From Nitrososphaerales archaeon TH5894 (GTDB lineage: Archaea; Thermoproteota; Nitrososphaeria; Nitrososphaerales; Nitrososphaeraceae), in assembly GCA_014523485.1 (NCBI GenBank), contig JAATVK010000261.1:1-18693 (forward strand): 18,693 bases of DNA. Reading direction: 5' to 3'. Position 1 is the stretch's first letter, and each line of letters opens with the position of its first letter. This document shows, one piece after another, positions 7,575-14,723 of this stretch. The position numbers and the translations under genes were made by a program. The notes under the pieces were generated by a model. It made no database searches and was not told the DNA's origin. It worked only from the letters and a program-made list of their open reading frames with translations.

Positions 7575-8282
7575 ATGCAAGCAGTTATACTAGCTGGAGG
7601 CCTTGGCACCAGACTACAACCTTATACTTTCTTTATACCAAAACCTATGTTACCATTAGGAAATAAGCCATTACTTGAATATTTAATAGATTGGATAAAA
7701 AAATTGAAAAATATAGATGAAGTAATTATTTGTGTAAGTTATCTGCATCGAACCATCGAGGATTATTTTGAAGATGGTGGAAGATTCGGAATGAAAATTA
7801 CTTATGCCCATTCTGAACGACCTTTAGCCACTGGAGGGCAATTGAAAACTGCAGAAAAAATGTTAAATGATAGGTTTATTTGTCTTTACGGTGATTCGGT
7901 TTATGATTTTAATTTAGAAAAAATGGTGAAGGGACATGAAAAATCAAAGGCTTTTCTTTCCATGGCCCTAATGAAATACAAAACAAGATTGAAGTACGGT
8001 TTTATAGATACAAATGATAAAGGAAATATTGTTACAGCTTGGAGAGAAAAACCTGAAGTCGAAGGTTTAATAAATATTGGATGTTATATAATGGAAAAAG
8101 AATTTTTAAGAATGATACCAAAATCTAGTACTATCGGAATGGACAAAATTGTAAAAGATGTAATTACACAAAAAAAAAAAGTTAACGCTTATACAATAGC
8201 ATCTGGATTTATTGATATCGGAGACAAAAGATCTTATTTAGACGCTTATAAAAAATACATGAAAAAATTAGGTAGTATATAG
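7575..8282 (+). CDS. Sugar-1-phosphate nucleotidyltransferase
   Basis: Cytoplasmic enzyme joining a sugar-1-phosphate to an NTP to give a nucleotide sugar. The signature GGLGTRLQPYT (8-18) is followed by PKPMLPLGNKPLLEY with the catalytic lysine at about K23; the metal-binding aspartate is in LYGDS (D107), and NIGCYIM and FIDIGDKRSYLDA complete the fold. At 235 aa it is the short form, lacking the C-terminal left-handed beta-helix of GlmU-type enzymes. Glucose-1-phosphate thymidylyltransferase, mannose-1-phosphate guanylyltransferase and MurU-like uridylyltransferases all share these motifs, so substrate is not assigned. It probably feeds surface glycan synthesis. It starts with ATG 38 nt after thiDN. 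Confidence 0.88.
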   Translation: MQAVILAGGLGTRLQPYTFFIPKPMLPLGNKPLLEYLIDWIKKLKNIDEVIICVSYLHRTIEDYFEDGGRFGMKITYAHSERPLATGGQLKTAEKMLNDRFICLYGDSVYDFNLEKMVKGHEKSKAFLSMALMKYKTRLKYGFIDTNDKGNIVTAWREKPEVEGLINIGCYIMEKEFLRMIPKSSTIGMDKIVKDVITQKKKVNAYTIASGFIDIGDKRSYLDAYKKYMKKLGSI

Positions 8283-8342
8283 CAACATTTATCATAATAG
8301 TAAGTGCTCTTTTAAATTAATTACTAATTAGTAGAACGTCAT

Positions 8343-8354
8343 CTTTTTATGCTT
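8343..8354 (+). promoter_or_regulatory. TATA box for the DUF424 gene
   Basis: CTTTTTATGCTT centred about 28 nt before the ATG at 8376, matching leaderless spacing. Confidence 0.5.
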
Positions 8355-8375
8355 ACCCAATAAAAGATTTCATAC

Positions 8376-8738
8376 ATGTTTGATATTAATGCTGATAAAA
8401 ACCTCGCAGCGGATCCATCCAGTTATTCTAACCTGAAGTTCTACGTTAGAAAAATGCATTATCAAGGATCACTAATGATAAATATTTGTGATGAGGAGTT
8501 AGTAGGTACTAATATAGTGAGTGAATCCTTAAACATTAACATAACAAATGATTTTTTCAACGAGCTCGCAAATGAGAAAGAGATATCTAACCTATTAAAA
8601 AGATGTTCGATAGCTAATTTAATTGGAAGAAGAGTTGTAGAAAAAACCTTGAGTTTGGGTCTTGCAAACAGAAATAGTATAAAAATTGTTTCAGATATTC
8701 CTTTTCTAATGATATTTAAATTTTATAACAAGTATTAG
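8376..8738 (+). CDS. DUF424-family protein
   Basis: A 120-aa archaeal protein of uncharacterised family. Residues about 24-117 match the DUF424 pattern as I remember it: a short strand, then INICDEELVGTNI, an acidic helix, then CSIANLIGRRVVEKTL (family: T-x-A-N-L-x-G-x3-V) and a final IVSDIPFLMIFKF. No membrane segment or metal site is visible. The biochemical function is unknown; archaeal DUF424 genes tend to occur near translation genes, and here the next gene encodes a two-KH RNA-binding protein. The upstream ATG at 8376 is preferred over the internal M27 because a TATA box sits 28 nt before it; the first ~23 residues may be a lineage-specific extension. Confidence 0.75.
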   Translation: MFDINADKNLAADPSSYSNLKFYVRKMHYQGSLMINICDEELVGTNIVSESLNINITNDFFNELANEKEISNLLKRCSIANLIGRRVVEKTLSLGLANRNSIKIVSDIPFLMIFKFYNKY

Positions 8739-8805
8739 GTTTTAATTTTTAATAATTTATATTTTATATGCAACAAATATTATTACTAGGGAAGGCTGAT
8801 TCAAA

Positions 8806-9366
8806 TTGAGTTATCAACGTACACTAAGAATACAAAAAGAACGAATTGGAGTAGTTATTGGAAAAAAGGGATTAATAAAAGATGAGATCGAAAAAAAATG
8901 CAAGATCGATATTCATGTTGATAGTGAATATGGAGATGTAATTCTAAAGGCTAACAGCACAGATCCTTTGAATATATTGAATATAAATAAAGGATTAGAA
9001 GTAATTCTTGCAATATCTAAAGGTTTTTCTCCAGAAAGAGCATTTACTCTATTTATGGAAGATAACACTCTAGAAGTAGTGGATTTAAGAGACTATGTTG
9101 GAAAATCGGCAAATTCATTAGCTAGAGTAAAAAGTCGACTAATAGGAGAAAAAGGAAAATCTAGGAAAACTATAGAGGAATTGACTGGGTCTTATATTTC
9201 AATATATGGCCATTACGTAGGAATAATTGGCACGTCTGAACAAATCAATTTAACAACTGAAGCAATAACACGGATTTGTTCAGGTCGATCCCACAAAAAT
9301 GTATATAATTTCCTTCAAGAAATAAGAAGAAGAGCAAAAATCGAAAAACTCAAATTGTGGGAGTAA
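8806..9366 (+). CDS. Two-KH-domain RNA-binding protein (archaeal Pno1/Dim2/Krr1-like)
   Basis: A 186-aa RNA-binding protein with two K-homology domains. KH1 carries the loop GKKG (19-22) inside RIGVVIGKKGLIKDEIE; KH2 carries GEKG (114-117) inside SRLIGEKGKSRKTIEELTG and ends with ISIYGHYVGIIG. The basic C-terminal tail (SHKNVYNFLQEIRRRAK) matches the archaeal relatives of eukaryotic Pno1/Dim2, which assist maturation of the small ribosomal subunit RNA 3' end; this role is by homology only. The start is TTG: ATG codons nearby are out of frame and SYQRTLRIQKERIG aligns with the usual N-terminus. A TATATG box is about 40 nt upstream, suggesting a short leader. The previous gene is DUF424. Confidence 0.9.
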   Translation: MSYQRTLRIQKERIGVVIGKKGLIKDEIEKKCKIDIHVDSEYGDVILKANSTDPLNILNINKGLEVILAISKGFSPERAFTLFMEDNTLEVVDLRDYVGKSANSLARVKSRLIGEKGKSRKTIEELTGSYISIYGHYVGIIGTSEQINLTTEAITRICSGRSHKNVYNFLQEIRRRAKIEKLKLWE

Positions 9367-9389
9367 GATTGCAGCATCTAAAATTTAAA

Positions 9390-9400
9390 AAATATAAATA
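9390..9400 (+). promoter_or_regulatory. TATA box deciding a TTG start
   Basis: AAATATAAATA is centred 28 nt before the TTG at 9423. This spacing supports TTG at 9423 rather than the internal ATG (M18) as the leaderless start of the small membrane protein. Confidence 0.45.
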
Positions 9401-9422
9401 CATCAAGGAAAACTAAACGATA

Positions 9423-9644
9423 TTGAAGCCCCAAGATGAAAATAAAAAAGTTTCAACGAGATCGTACTACAAGATGAGTACTCTCCTGGCAATTATTATA
9501 ACTATGCCAGGTATTGCAGCTCTATTCACATTAAGACACTTTAACATTGACATTATTTATCAAGTAATCATTAGCTCTTTAATATTTTTAATATGTATAG
9601 GTTTCTCCTTTAAGATTTCTAAATATCTTGTCAAATTAGGATAA
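9423..9644 (+). CDS. Small two-TM membrane protein, unknown function
   Basis: A 73-aa protein with a polar, lysine-rich N-terminus (1-17) and two hydrophobic segments, about 19-36 (STLLAIIITMPGIAALF) and 46-66 (YQVIISSLIFLICIGFSF), joined by a short loop; both ends are probably cytoplasmic because they are basic. No family recognised. The TTG start is supported by a TATA box 28 nt upstream; an ATG at codon 18 would remove the basic tail. It ends 4 nt before the convergent ubiX stop, so the two transcripts must overlap or end very close together. Confidence 0.6.
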   Translation: MKPQDENKKVSTRSYYKMSTLLAIIITMPGIAALFTLRHFNIDIIYQVIISSLIFLICIGFSFKISKYLVKLG

Positions 9645-9648
9645 ACAA

Positions 9649-10209
9649 TTATTTTTTTACTCCCCAGCGATTAAACATATTATTCTCTATATCGAATTGG
9701 TCCAATACTTTTCCTACAATATGAAATAACAATTCATCAATAGTAGATGGATGAAAATAAAATCCAGGCATAGCTGGTAATATGGATACCCCTAGTTCGG
9801 ACAATTTAACCATATTTTCTAAATGAATTTTAGACAAAGGGGTTTCTCTCGGGACAACTACTAATTTTCTATTTTCTTTTATACAGACACTGGCAGCTCG
9901 TGAAATCAAACTATCATCTAATCCATTGGCTATACTAGCTAGTGTTTTCATACTACATGGAATAATGACCATCCCATCAGTCTTAAATGAACCACTAGAG
10001 ATAGGTGCTGCCATATTGTTATTATCGTACCAGTTGGTTGATAACTTTTTTATATATTCAATATCTAAATTTGTTTCAATTTTAATAGTCTTTTCTCCCC
10101 ATTCACTAATAACTAAATGTGTTTCCATTTTAAGCAAATTTAATGATTCAATTAATTTTATACCATAAATAACTCCTGATCCCCCAGTAATGGCAATGAT
10201 AATACCCAT
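9649..10209 (-). CDS. ubiX: Flavin prenyltransferase UbiX
   Basis: Makes prenylated FMN, the cofactor of UbiD-type decarboxylases, from reduced FMN and dimethylallyl phosphate. Recognised by the N-terminal FMN-binding TGGSGVIYG (8-16), the central PCSMKTLASIANGLDDSLISRA (about 84-105, the family P-C/A-S-M-x-T-x-A/G-I), LVVVPRETPLS with the catalytic glutamate, and LGVSILPAMPGFY near the end. At 186 aa it is standard length and soluble. No UbiD gene is in the window. It is divergent from the PfkB kinase across 77 nt and convergent with the small membrane protein. ATG start with an AT-rich TTAAATACTTAT box about 30 nt upstream. Confidence 0.95.
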   Translation of the reverse strand: MGIIIAITGGSGVIYGIKLIESLNLLKMETHLVISEWGEKTIKIETNLDIEYIKKLSTNWYDNNNMAAPISSGSFKTDGMVIIPCSMKTLASIANGLDDSLISRAASVCIKENRKLVVVPRETPLSKIHLENMVKLSELGVSILPAMPGFYFHPSTIDELLFHIVGKVLDQFDIENNMFNRWGVKK

Positions 10210-10255
10210 ATTTTCACTTAATTAAATAGATGATAAGTATTTAACTAAAAATTAA

Positions 10256-10266
10256 TTTTTATAATC
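10256..10266 (+). promoter_or_regulatory. TATA box for the PfkB kinase gene
   Basis: TTTTTATAATC is centred 27 nt before the ATG at 10287 and closely resembles the archaeal box A. The divergent ubiX box (minus strand, near 10234-10245) lies back to back with it in the 77-nt gap. Confidence 0.55.
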
Positions 10267-10286
10267 CTTAATTCACCAAATAAACG

Positions 10287-11183
10287 ATGCTTACTATTTT
10301 TGGAACAATAGCCTTAGATACAACTAAAACTTCAAAGAAGACCGTAAAAAGGATAATGGGCGGAGCTGCAACATATGCATCTCTATCTTCCTCAAAATAT
10401 ACACCAACTAATATTATTGGGATAATTGGTTATGATTTCCCTCAAGAGTATAGAGCAATTTTGGACAGGCATGTGAATACTAAAGGTATCATTGTCAAAG
10501 ACAATGAAAAGACCTTTCATTATGATTCCTCTTTTGATTCAACTTTGACAGTTCGAACTGCCAATAAAACTGAATTAAATGTTATTGAAAATTTTGAACC
10601 TTTCGTGCCTGAAGAATTTATTGATTCTAAATATATTTTTTTAGCAAACAACGATCCAGTTCAAAACAAAAAAATGCAACGTTTATTTAGTGATCCTGAA
10701 TTTGTGGTTTGTGATACTATAGAATATTGGATTAACAATAATTATGATCAGGTCATAGATATGATAAAAGATGTAAATGGAATAATAATCGATAGCCAAG
10801 AAGCACGACTTTTAACACATGAATATAACCTCCTAAAGTGTGCTAAAAAAATTAAAGAATTCGGACCTGAGTTGATAATCATAAAAAAAGGTGAAAATGG
10901 ATCTATTCTTTTTTATGAGGACATTATATCTGTATGTCCAGCTATCCCTATAGAAAATGTAGTTGATCCAACTGGAGCAGGAGATTGCTATGCAGGAGGG
11001 TTTCTTGGTTATTTGTCAAAAAAAGGAAAGATAAATACAAGAACTATTCGAGAAGCTGCAATATACGGAAATATCATGGGTTCGTTTGCAATAGAAGACT
11101 TTGGACCAAATCAAATAATTAATATTTCTTGTAATGACATAGAGAAAAGATTAAAATTCTATAAAGAAATATTAATGGTATAA
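10287..11183 (+). CDS. PfkB-family (ribokinase-like) carbohydrate/nucleoside kinase
   Basis: A 298-aa ATP-dependent kinase. It has the first PfkB signature region GGAATYASLSSS (about 26-37), an acceptor-site region with VRTANKTELN, IIIKKGENGSILF before the ATP site, and the second signature DPTGAGDCYAGGF with catalytic base D233. No membrane segments. Family members phosphorylate ribose, fructose, adenosine or other nucleosides; the sequence alone does not decide the substrate, though many archaeal relatives act on nucleosides. Nearby pyrF and purA make a nucleotide-related role possible but unproven. ATG start with a strong TATA box, divergent from ubiX and convergent (41-nt gap) with pyrF. 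Confidence 0.9.
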   Translation: MLTIFGTIALDTTKTSKKTVKRIMGGAATYASLSSSKYTPTNIIGIIGYDFPQEYRAILDRHVNTKGIIVKDNEKTFHYDSSFDSTLTVRTANKTELNVIENFEPFVPEEFIDSKYIFLANNDPVQNKKMQRLFSDPEFVVCDTIEYWINNNYDQVIDMIKDVNGIIIDSQEARLLTHEYNLLKCAKKIKEFGPELIIIKKGENGSILFYEDIISVCPAIPIENVVDPTGAGDCYAGGFLGYLSKKGKINTRTIREAAIYGNIMGSFAIEDFGPNQIINISCNDIEKRLKFYKEILMV

Positions 11184-11224
11184 TCCGGGTTGTAAATAAG
11201 TTGTGAATAACACATTCTATAAAA

Positions 11225-12025
11225 TTATTCTTGGCTAAATTTTTTACCTTTCCTTACCTGATCTAGTATGAGATTTAGATTATCAAGAGGTGATGATGAA
11301 TTTAATATGTGTCTACCTATTATGAAATAATCTGTACCAGCTTCTACTGCATCATTTATTGCACCATTTTGGGTAAAAAAACCTGGCGAATAAATCTTTA
11401 ACTCATTTAATTCAGAAATTTCCTTGATAATATCAATTTTGGTGGCACCTATAACTATTCCATCTGCTTCACTCATACGAGAGTAATTATAAAGTAATTT
11501 GTACATGGGAATTAATTTTTTATTAGGATATTCATTATTTGGATCCTCATTATGAGAAGTAGAAATTTGTAATCCGTAGCCTTCGTGAGAACTGGGATGA
11601 CTCATATATACAAGAGAGATAATACCAAATTTTATGGAATGGGCATAATTTACGATTGACTCCATTTCTGTTACTCCAATAAATGGATTTACGATCACTG
11701 CATCAAATCCTAATTTTTGTAACTTATTGATAGTCACTTTATTTGTATTTCCTATATCATTGAGCTTTATATCTGCTATACTCTGAAGATCATATTTATG
11801 AGCAATGATGTTAAGTTCTCCTATCTGAGTATGCGATAGAGACAATAAAAGATGGAAGTTTATTTTTATTGCACAAATTCTAGATTCAATAATTGTTATT
11901 ATTTCTTTACATTTATCATATAAGTAATTATTATTGTAATTATCAAAATCATAATCCAATGCTAAGATTATTGGGGTTTTTTTTTTAATTGAGCAATTAT
12001 TTATCCTTGACTGATAAGAAGACAT
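11225..12025 (-). CDS. pyrF: Orotidine 5'-phosphate decarboxylase
   Basis: Final step of UMP synthesis. The TIM-barrel active-site residues are visible: D24 in ILALDYD, K54 in AIKINF, and the D85-x-K87-x2-D90 triad in ADIKLNDIGNTN. The phosphate-binding end appears as YSPGFFTQNGAINDAVEAGT followed by FIIGRHIL. At 266 aa it is longer than the ~210-230 aa of many archaeal PyrFs, with a low-complexity Asn/Tyr insertion after D24 (FDNYNNNYLYDK) and a longer loop around 165-175 (SHNEDPNNEYPNKK). The ATG lies 5 nt after the stop of the upstream unknown gene, so the two almost certainly share a transcript. Catalytic residues are intact. Confidence 0.93.
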   Translation of the reverse strand: MSSYQSRINNCSIKKKTPIILALDYDFDNYNNNYLYDKCKEIITIIESRICAIKINFHLLLSLSHTQIGELNIIAHKYDLQSIADIKLNDIGNTNKVTINKLQKLGFDAVIVNPFIGVTEMESIVNYAHSIKFGIISLVYMSHPSSHEGYGLQISTSHNEDPNNEYPNKKLIPMYKLLYNYSRMSEADGIVIGATKIDIIKEISELNELKIYSPGFFTQNGAINDAVEAGTDYFIIGRHILNSSSPLDNLNLILDQVRKGKKFSQE

Positions 12026-12030
12026 AATTT

Positions 12031-12717
12031 TTAATCCTCATTTATCACCAGGGGATGTTCTTTAGACAATTTAATGATTTTTATATAAATATACCCATGT
12101 TCTTCTATATGGTTAGTAAAAAAAGGTTTTTCTGATTTTTGGCTAGAGTATTTTAGAAATTTTTCTGGTTCCTTTTCAATTGTAATGTAATAAAAATAAG
12201 TTAAGGAATCGGTATCCATGAAATTTAAAGAAGTTCCTAGCGTAAATGTTTTTTTTTTCCCGTTTACGAAAGAAAATATTGGTAATGGAGGTTCATCATA
12301 AATTGTTTTGTATGCTGCGACTTTAGCCAGGCTTTCTAGGTCTCTTAACATAATCTTTGTATAACTAGATCTCCTACTTTTTCTCGAACTTTTTTCCATT
12401 ACCTGGGGTAGTTTTTCAACATTTATAATTGGAGAATAAACAAAAAGAGGATTAGAAGCAATATCTACCAATGTCACAGTTTCAGAAAGACCATGGCATC
12501 TATATGCAAGATATTGATTACTGAGATTTGGGTTCGCAAATTTAACATAATAAATCACAGGAATACCATAAATAAATTCAGTTTGTACAGCAAAGACATG
12601 TTCATCTTTTAAATACATTGAAAAAGTTGGTAATGGAGCACGTTCTAATGCGCAAACTAGTCTGGCAAAATTATTCAGATCATTTATTTCAACATAGAAT
12701 GGTGATTTTGATTCCAA
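12031..12717 (-). CDS. Unknown protein with internal duplication, upstream partner of pyrF
   Basis: A 228-aa soluble protein I do not recognise. Its two halves resemble each other: residues 8-60 (INDLNNFARLV ... ERAPLPTFSM ... IYYVKF) and about 120-178 (LRDLESLAKVA ... DEPPLPIFSF ... FYYITI) share the order DL-x2-(F/L)-A-(R/K), then PLP-x-FS, then a beta-rich stretch ending in an aromatic-rich strand. The linker (about 107-119) is basic and serine-rich (EKSSRKSRRSS). The stop is 5 nt from the pyrF ATG, so it is the first gene of a two-gene unit; a role in pyrimidine metabolism is only inferred from position. Start is TTG at 12717, with an AT-rich box (minus strand, about 12743-12757) upstream. 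Confidence 0.7.
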   Translation of the reverse strand: MESKSPFYVEINDLNNFARLVCALERAPLPTFSMYLKDEHVFAVQTEFIYGIPVIYYVKFANPNLSNQYLAYRCHGLSETVTLVDIASNPLFVYSPIINVEKLPQVMEKSSRKSRRSSYTKIMLRDLESLAKVAAYKTIYDEPPLPIFSFVNGKKKTFTLGTSLNFMDTDSLTYFYYITIEKEPEKFLKYSSQKSEKPFFTNHIEEHGYIYIKIIKLSKEHPLVINED

Positions 12718-12775
12718 GCAATTATCTTCAAAAAAGAGCCTATTAATATTTTACACTTTCTACTTGATCATCAGG

Positions 12776-12788
12776 CGATATCATATCG
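12776..12788. promoter_or_regulatory. 13-bp palindrome upstream of the pyrF unit
   Basis: CGATAT-C-ATATCG is a perfect inverted repeat around one base, about 60-70 nt before the TTG start at 12717 and roughly 25 nt upstream of the TATA-like box. Its place fits an upstream regulator site, but no regulator is identified and AT-rich DNA produces such repeats by chance. Confidence 0.25.
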
Positions 12789-12988
12789 ATAGATTTAAAG
12801 AGATCATAATCGCTTTATCTCGACCATACTAGTCAATATACTTTAATCCTTAATACTAATCTGAAAAATTCTAGAACTAGTGAAATGGATAGTATTCCAT
12901 ACTTTCATCCTTCTTAGTTCAAAATAATCACAACAAATTTTTCGTTTTTAAGTTTAGAAAATATCACATTAGGAGACTCAAATTAGGT

Positions 12989-13084
12989 TTACGATCTATA
13001 ATATTCTTTGTTAACCCCATGCAAAATTACCTTAAGCAATTCAAATTCTATTGATTCCTGCAAAATTGTCAACAGTTTCTGCCG
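12989..13084 (-). pseudogene. Possible short gene remnant
   Basis: After an in-frame TAG at 13085-13087, the minus strand has about 31 open codons that read like protein (KLLTILQESIEFELL then LHGVNKEYYRS) and end at a TAA. There is no ATG and the upstream sequence in the same frame (VIDIKNLLD) is also protein-like, so this could be a decayed small gene with a stop mutation. The evidence is only the look of the translation, and chance is a real alternative. Confidence 0.2.
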
Positions 13085-13239
13085 CTAATCGAGTAAATTT
13101 TTGATATCTATTACTTTTTGTCTTTGCTTAAAAGCATTACATTATGATAAGATTAATTTCTTGGTGTACTGGCTTACTAAATCCAGATGCTGGTATAATA
13201 AAAAAAACAGTCAATTATTGTTTATTTATTCTAATATAC

Positions 13240-13246
13240 AAGGAGA
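13240..13246 (+). promoter_or_regulatory. Shine-Dalgarno-like site deciding a GTG start
   Basis: AAGGAGA sits 5 nt before GTG 13252. It is one of the few clear Shine-Dalgarno-like sites in a window where most genes look leaderless, and it supports the shorter start. Confidence 0.5.
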
Positions 13247-13251
13247 TAATA

Positions 13252-13599
13252 GTGGATTTAAAAGAATTAGACATAGATAAGAAGATTCTCTCCAGCATTA
13301 ATTTGTTAACTAACGCTATAAATAATAAAGATACAGAGAAGTCTGAAATTTGGAAAGCTTATTGTTGGTTAGAATATACCATACTTTTGGTCCGTCTAAA
13401 AAAATATAATCTATTAGATGAAATACAACAAAATGAATTAAAAAATATTAAAAAGGAGGAAAAAGTAGAACCAGAAATCCTCTTAAGAAAGGCAAGAGAT
13501 ACACTCTCGAGTTTGAATTATATGAATGATGATCAACTTTTAAATTCTTTGAGGGTTTCCAGAGATTTTTTGAGAATTTTTTTAAAAACAAAAAAGTAA
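13252..13599 (+). CDS. Unknown helical protein next to purA
   Basis: A 115-aa protein from the GTG at 13252 that I do not recognise. It is rich in Lys, Glu, Leu and Ile and predicted to be mostly alpha-helical, with a helix around EIWKAYCWLEYTILLVRLKKYN and another covering the C-terminal SLRVSRDFLRIFLKTKK. I prefer GTG 13252 over the in-frame ATG at 13144 because an AAGGAGA Shine-Dalgarno-like sequence (13240-13246) lies 5 nt before it, and the additional 36 residues (CTGLLNPDAGIIKKTVN...) look unlike the rest. It ends 19 nt before the convergent purA stop. The small size and composition suggest a lineage-specific protein. Confidence 0.6.
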   Translation: MDLKELDIDKKILSSINLLTNAINNKDTEKSEIWKAYCWLEYTILLVRLKKYNLLDEIQQNELKNIKKEEKVEPEILLRKARDTLSSLNYMNDDQLLNSLRVSRDFLRIFLKTKK

Positions 13600-13618
13600 T
13601 ACAATCATATTGAAAACT

Positions 13619-14623
13619 TTAGGATCTTTGATCGATTACCGAATCTACGTCTGCTCCTGTGCCTATTAATTCTGCCTTAAGTCCAAGTTCTGCTTCAATT
13701 TCCTCGACAAACTTTTTTGCCGATGGAGTAAGTTTAGAATAATCTTTAACACCAGCACATTCAGGATAAAGAACATCTAATTTTGTAAGTGCAAACGATG
13801 TTGCCCCATTTAGTCTTATTGATCTTTTTGCTAATTCAATATTGAAAGGAGAAGACCTTCTCTCCCTTCCAGTTACGCTTCCATATTCAAGCCATCCTCT
13901 CTTTTGGGATTCTACTCTTTCTAATTCATTTTCTAATGGCCCACCCCCGACTCTTGTGATATAAGATTTAAAAACAACAAGTACTTCATTAATGGATTTG
14001 GGTCCTATTCCTACATCTGCACACACAGAAGAAGCAGTAACATCTTTTGACGTTACAAAAGGATATCCCCCATGATATAGAGAAAGATAAGTTCCTTGTG
14101 TACCTTCCAGCAGAACGCTGTTCTTTTTATCCAAGTTTGAATGAATCATAGAACTTACCTCACCCAAGTAATCCTTTATCTCTAAACAATCCTTGGCAAG
14201 AGAAAGTTTTCTTAATGCTCGGTCAGAATTGGCTGGTCCAGTTCCTGTTCCTGTAGTACCTATTTTGTCTTTAAGGAATCCTTCTGTGCTATCCTGCATA
14301 ACATGTTCTTCTTTGATTATACCACAATTACGATCAACAAAGGTTCTATCCTGAGCATTAAAGGAGGAAATCTCATTTAATAGTATTTTTGGATTTACTA
14401 AAACTCCAGCACCAATAGCTAAAGTAGTCTTAACGTTAAAGGCGGCACTGGGAAGCATACGCACCTTGAAGGTTTGTCCATTTAAATTAAAAGTATGTCC
14501 AGCATTAGGACCTACTCCTCCCCTCGCTGCTAAATTAATATTATCCTTTTTAACAATATAAGCTATTATCTTTCCTTTTCCTTCATCTCCAAAGAAGCCA
14601 CCTACTACTATATTACATGGCAT
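13619..14623 (-). CDS. purA: Adenylosuccinate synthase, archaeal short form
   Basis: Joins IMP and aspartate using GTP, the first committed step to AMP. The P-loop-like GDEGKGK (12-18, catalytic D13), GPNAGHT (38-44, catalytic H43), the IMP-binding TTGTGTGPANSDR region, EGTQG, DVTASSVCADVGIGP, RERRSSPFN and the guanine-binding TKLDVLYP are all present. At 334 aa it is about 100 residues shorter than the bacterial enzyme, as known for archaeal PurA (for example Pyrococcus). ATG start; an AT-rich box at 14647-14658 is about 29 nt upstream. It is divergent from the gene at 14724 and converges with the unknown gene ending at 13599. Confidence 0.96.
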   Translation of the reverse strand: MPCNIVVGGFFGDEGKGKIIAYIVKKDNINLAARGGVGPNAGHTFNLNGQTFKVRMLPSAAFNVKTTLAIGAGVLVNPKILLNEISSFNAQDRTFVDRNCGIIKEEHVMQDSTEGFLKDKIGTTGTGTGPANSDRALRKLSLAKDCLEIKDYLGEVSSMIHSNLDKKNSVLLEGTQGTYLSLYHGGYPFVTSKDVTASSVCADVGIGPKSINEVLVVFKSYITRVGGGPLENELERVESQKRGWLEYGSVTGRERRSSPFNIELAKRSIRLNGATSFALTKLDVLYPECAGVKDYSKLTPSAKKFVEEIEAELGLKAELIGTGADVDSVIDQRS

Positions 14624-14646
14624 ATTATTGATTAAAGTTATCTCTA

Positions 14647-14658
14647 TTTAATTTATTA
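14647..14658 (-). promoter_or_regulatory. TATA-like box for purA
   Basis: Minus-strand TAATAAATTAAA centred about 29 nt before the purA ATG, consistent with a leaderless transcript. The box is AT-rich rather than a clean consensus. Confidence 0.4.
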
Positions 14659-14692
14659 ATGTAAAGAAAATAAAATATTGTTAAATAGAAAA

Positions 14693-14703
14693 TTACATAT
14701 AAG
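14693..14703 (+). promoter_or_regulatory. TATA box deciding the GTG start at 14724
   Basis: TTACATATAAG is centred 26 nt before GTG 14724, the distance expected for a start at the first base of the message. An ATG one base earlier (14722) is out of frame. Confidence 0.45.
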
Positions 14704-14723
14704 TCCTGTAACTACTTTATTAT

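Larger units (their letters stand above)
12718..13251. other. Gene-poor AT-rich stretch
   Basis: About 530 nt between divergent genes with no convincing long gene. It holds the promoter region of the pyrF unit, an odd 13-bp palindrome at 12776-12788, a short minus-strand open stretch at 12989-13084 that may be a gene remnant, and the probable leader of the gene starting at 13252. No tRNA or other RNA gene was recognised. Confidence 0.5.

Noticed and set aside
9649..11183. UbiX-PfkB functional module
   Set aside because: The genes are divergent with separate promoters and no UbiD is nearby, so shared function is unsupported.
13144..13251. N-terminal extension of the gene at 13252 using ATG 13144
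   Set aside because: No TATA box at suitable spacing before ATG 13144, while an AAGGAGA site precedes the GTG at 13252; not excluded outright.
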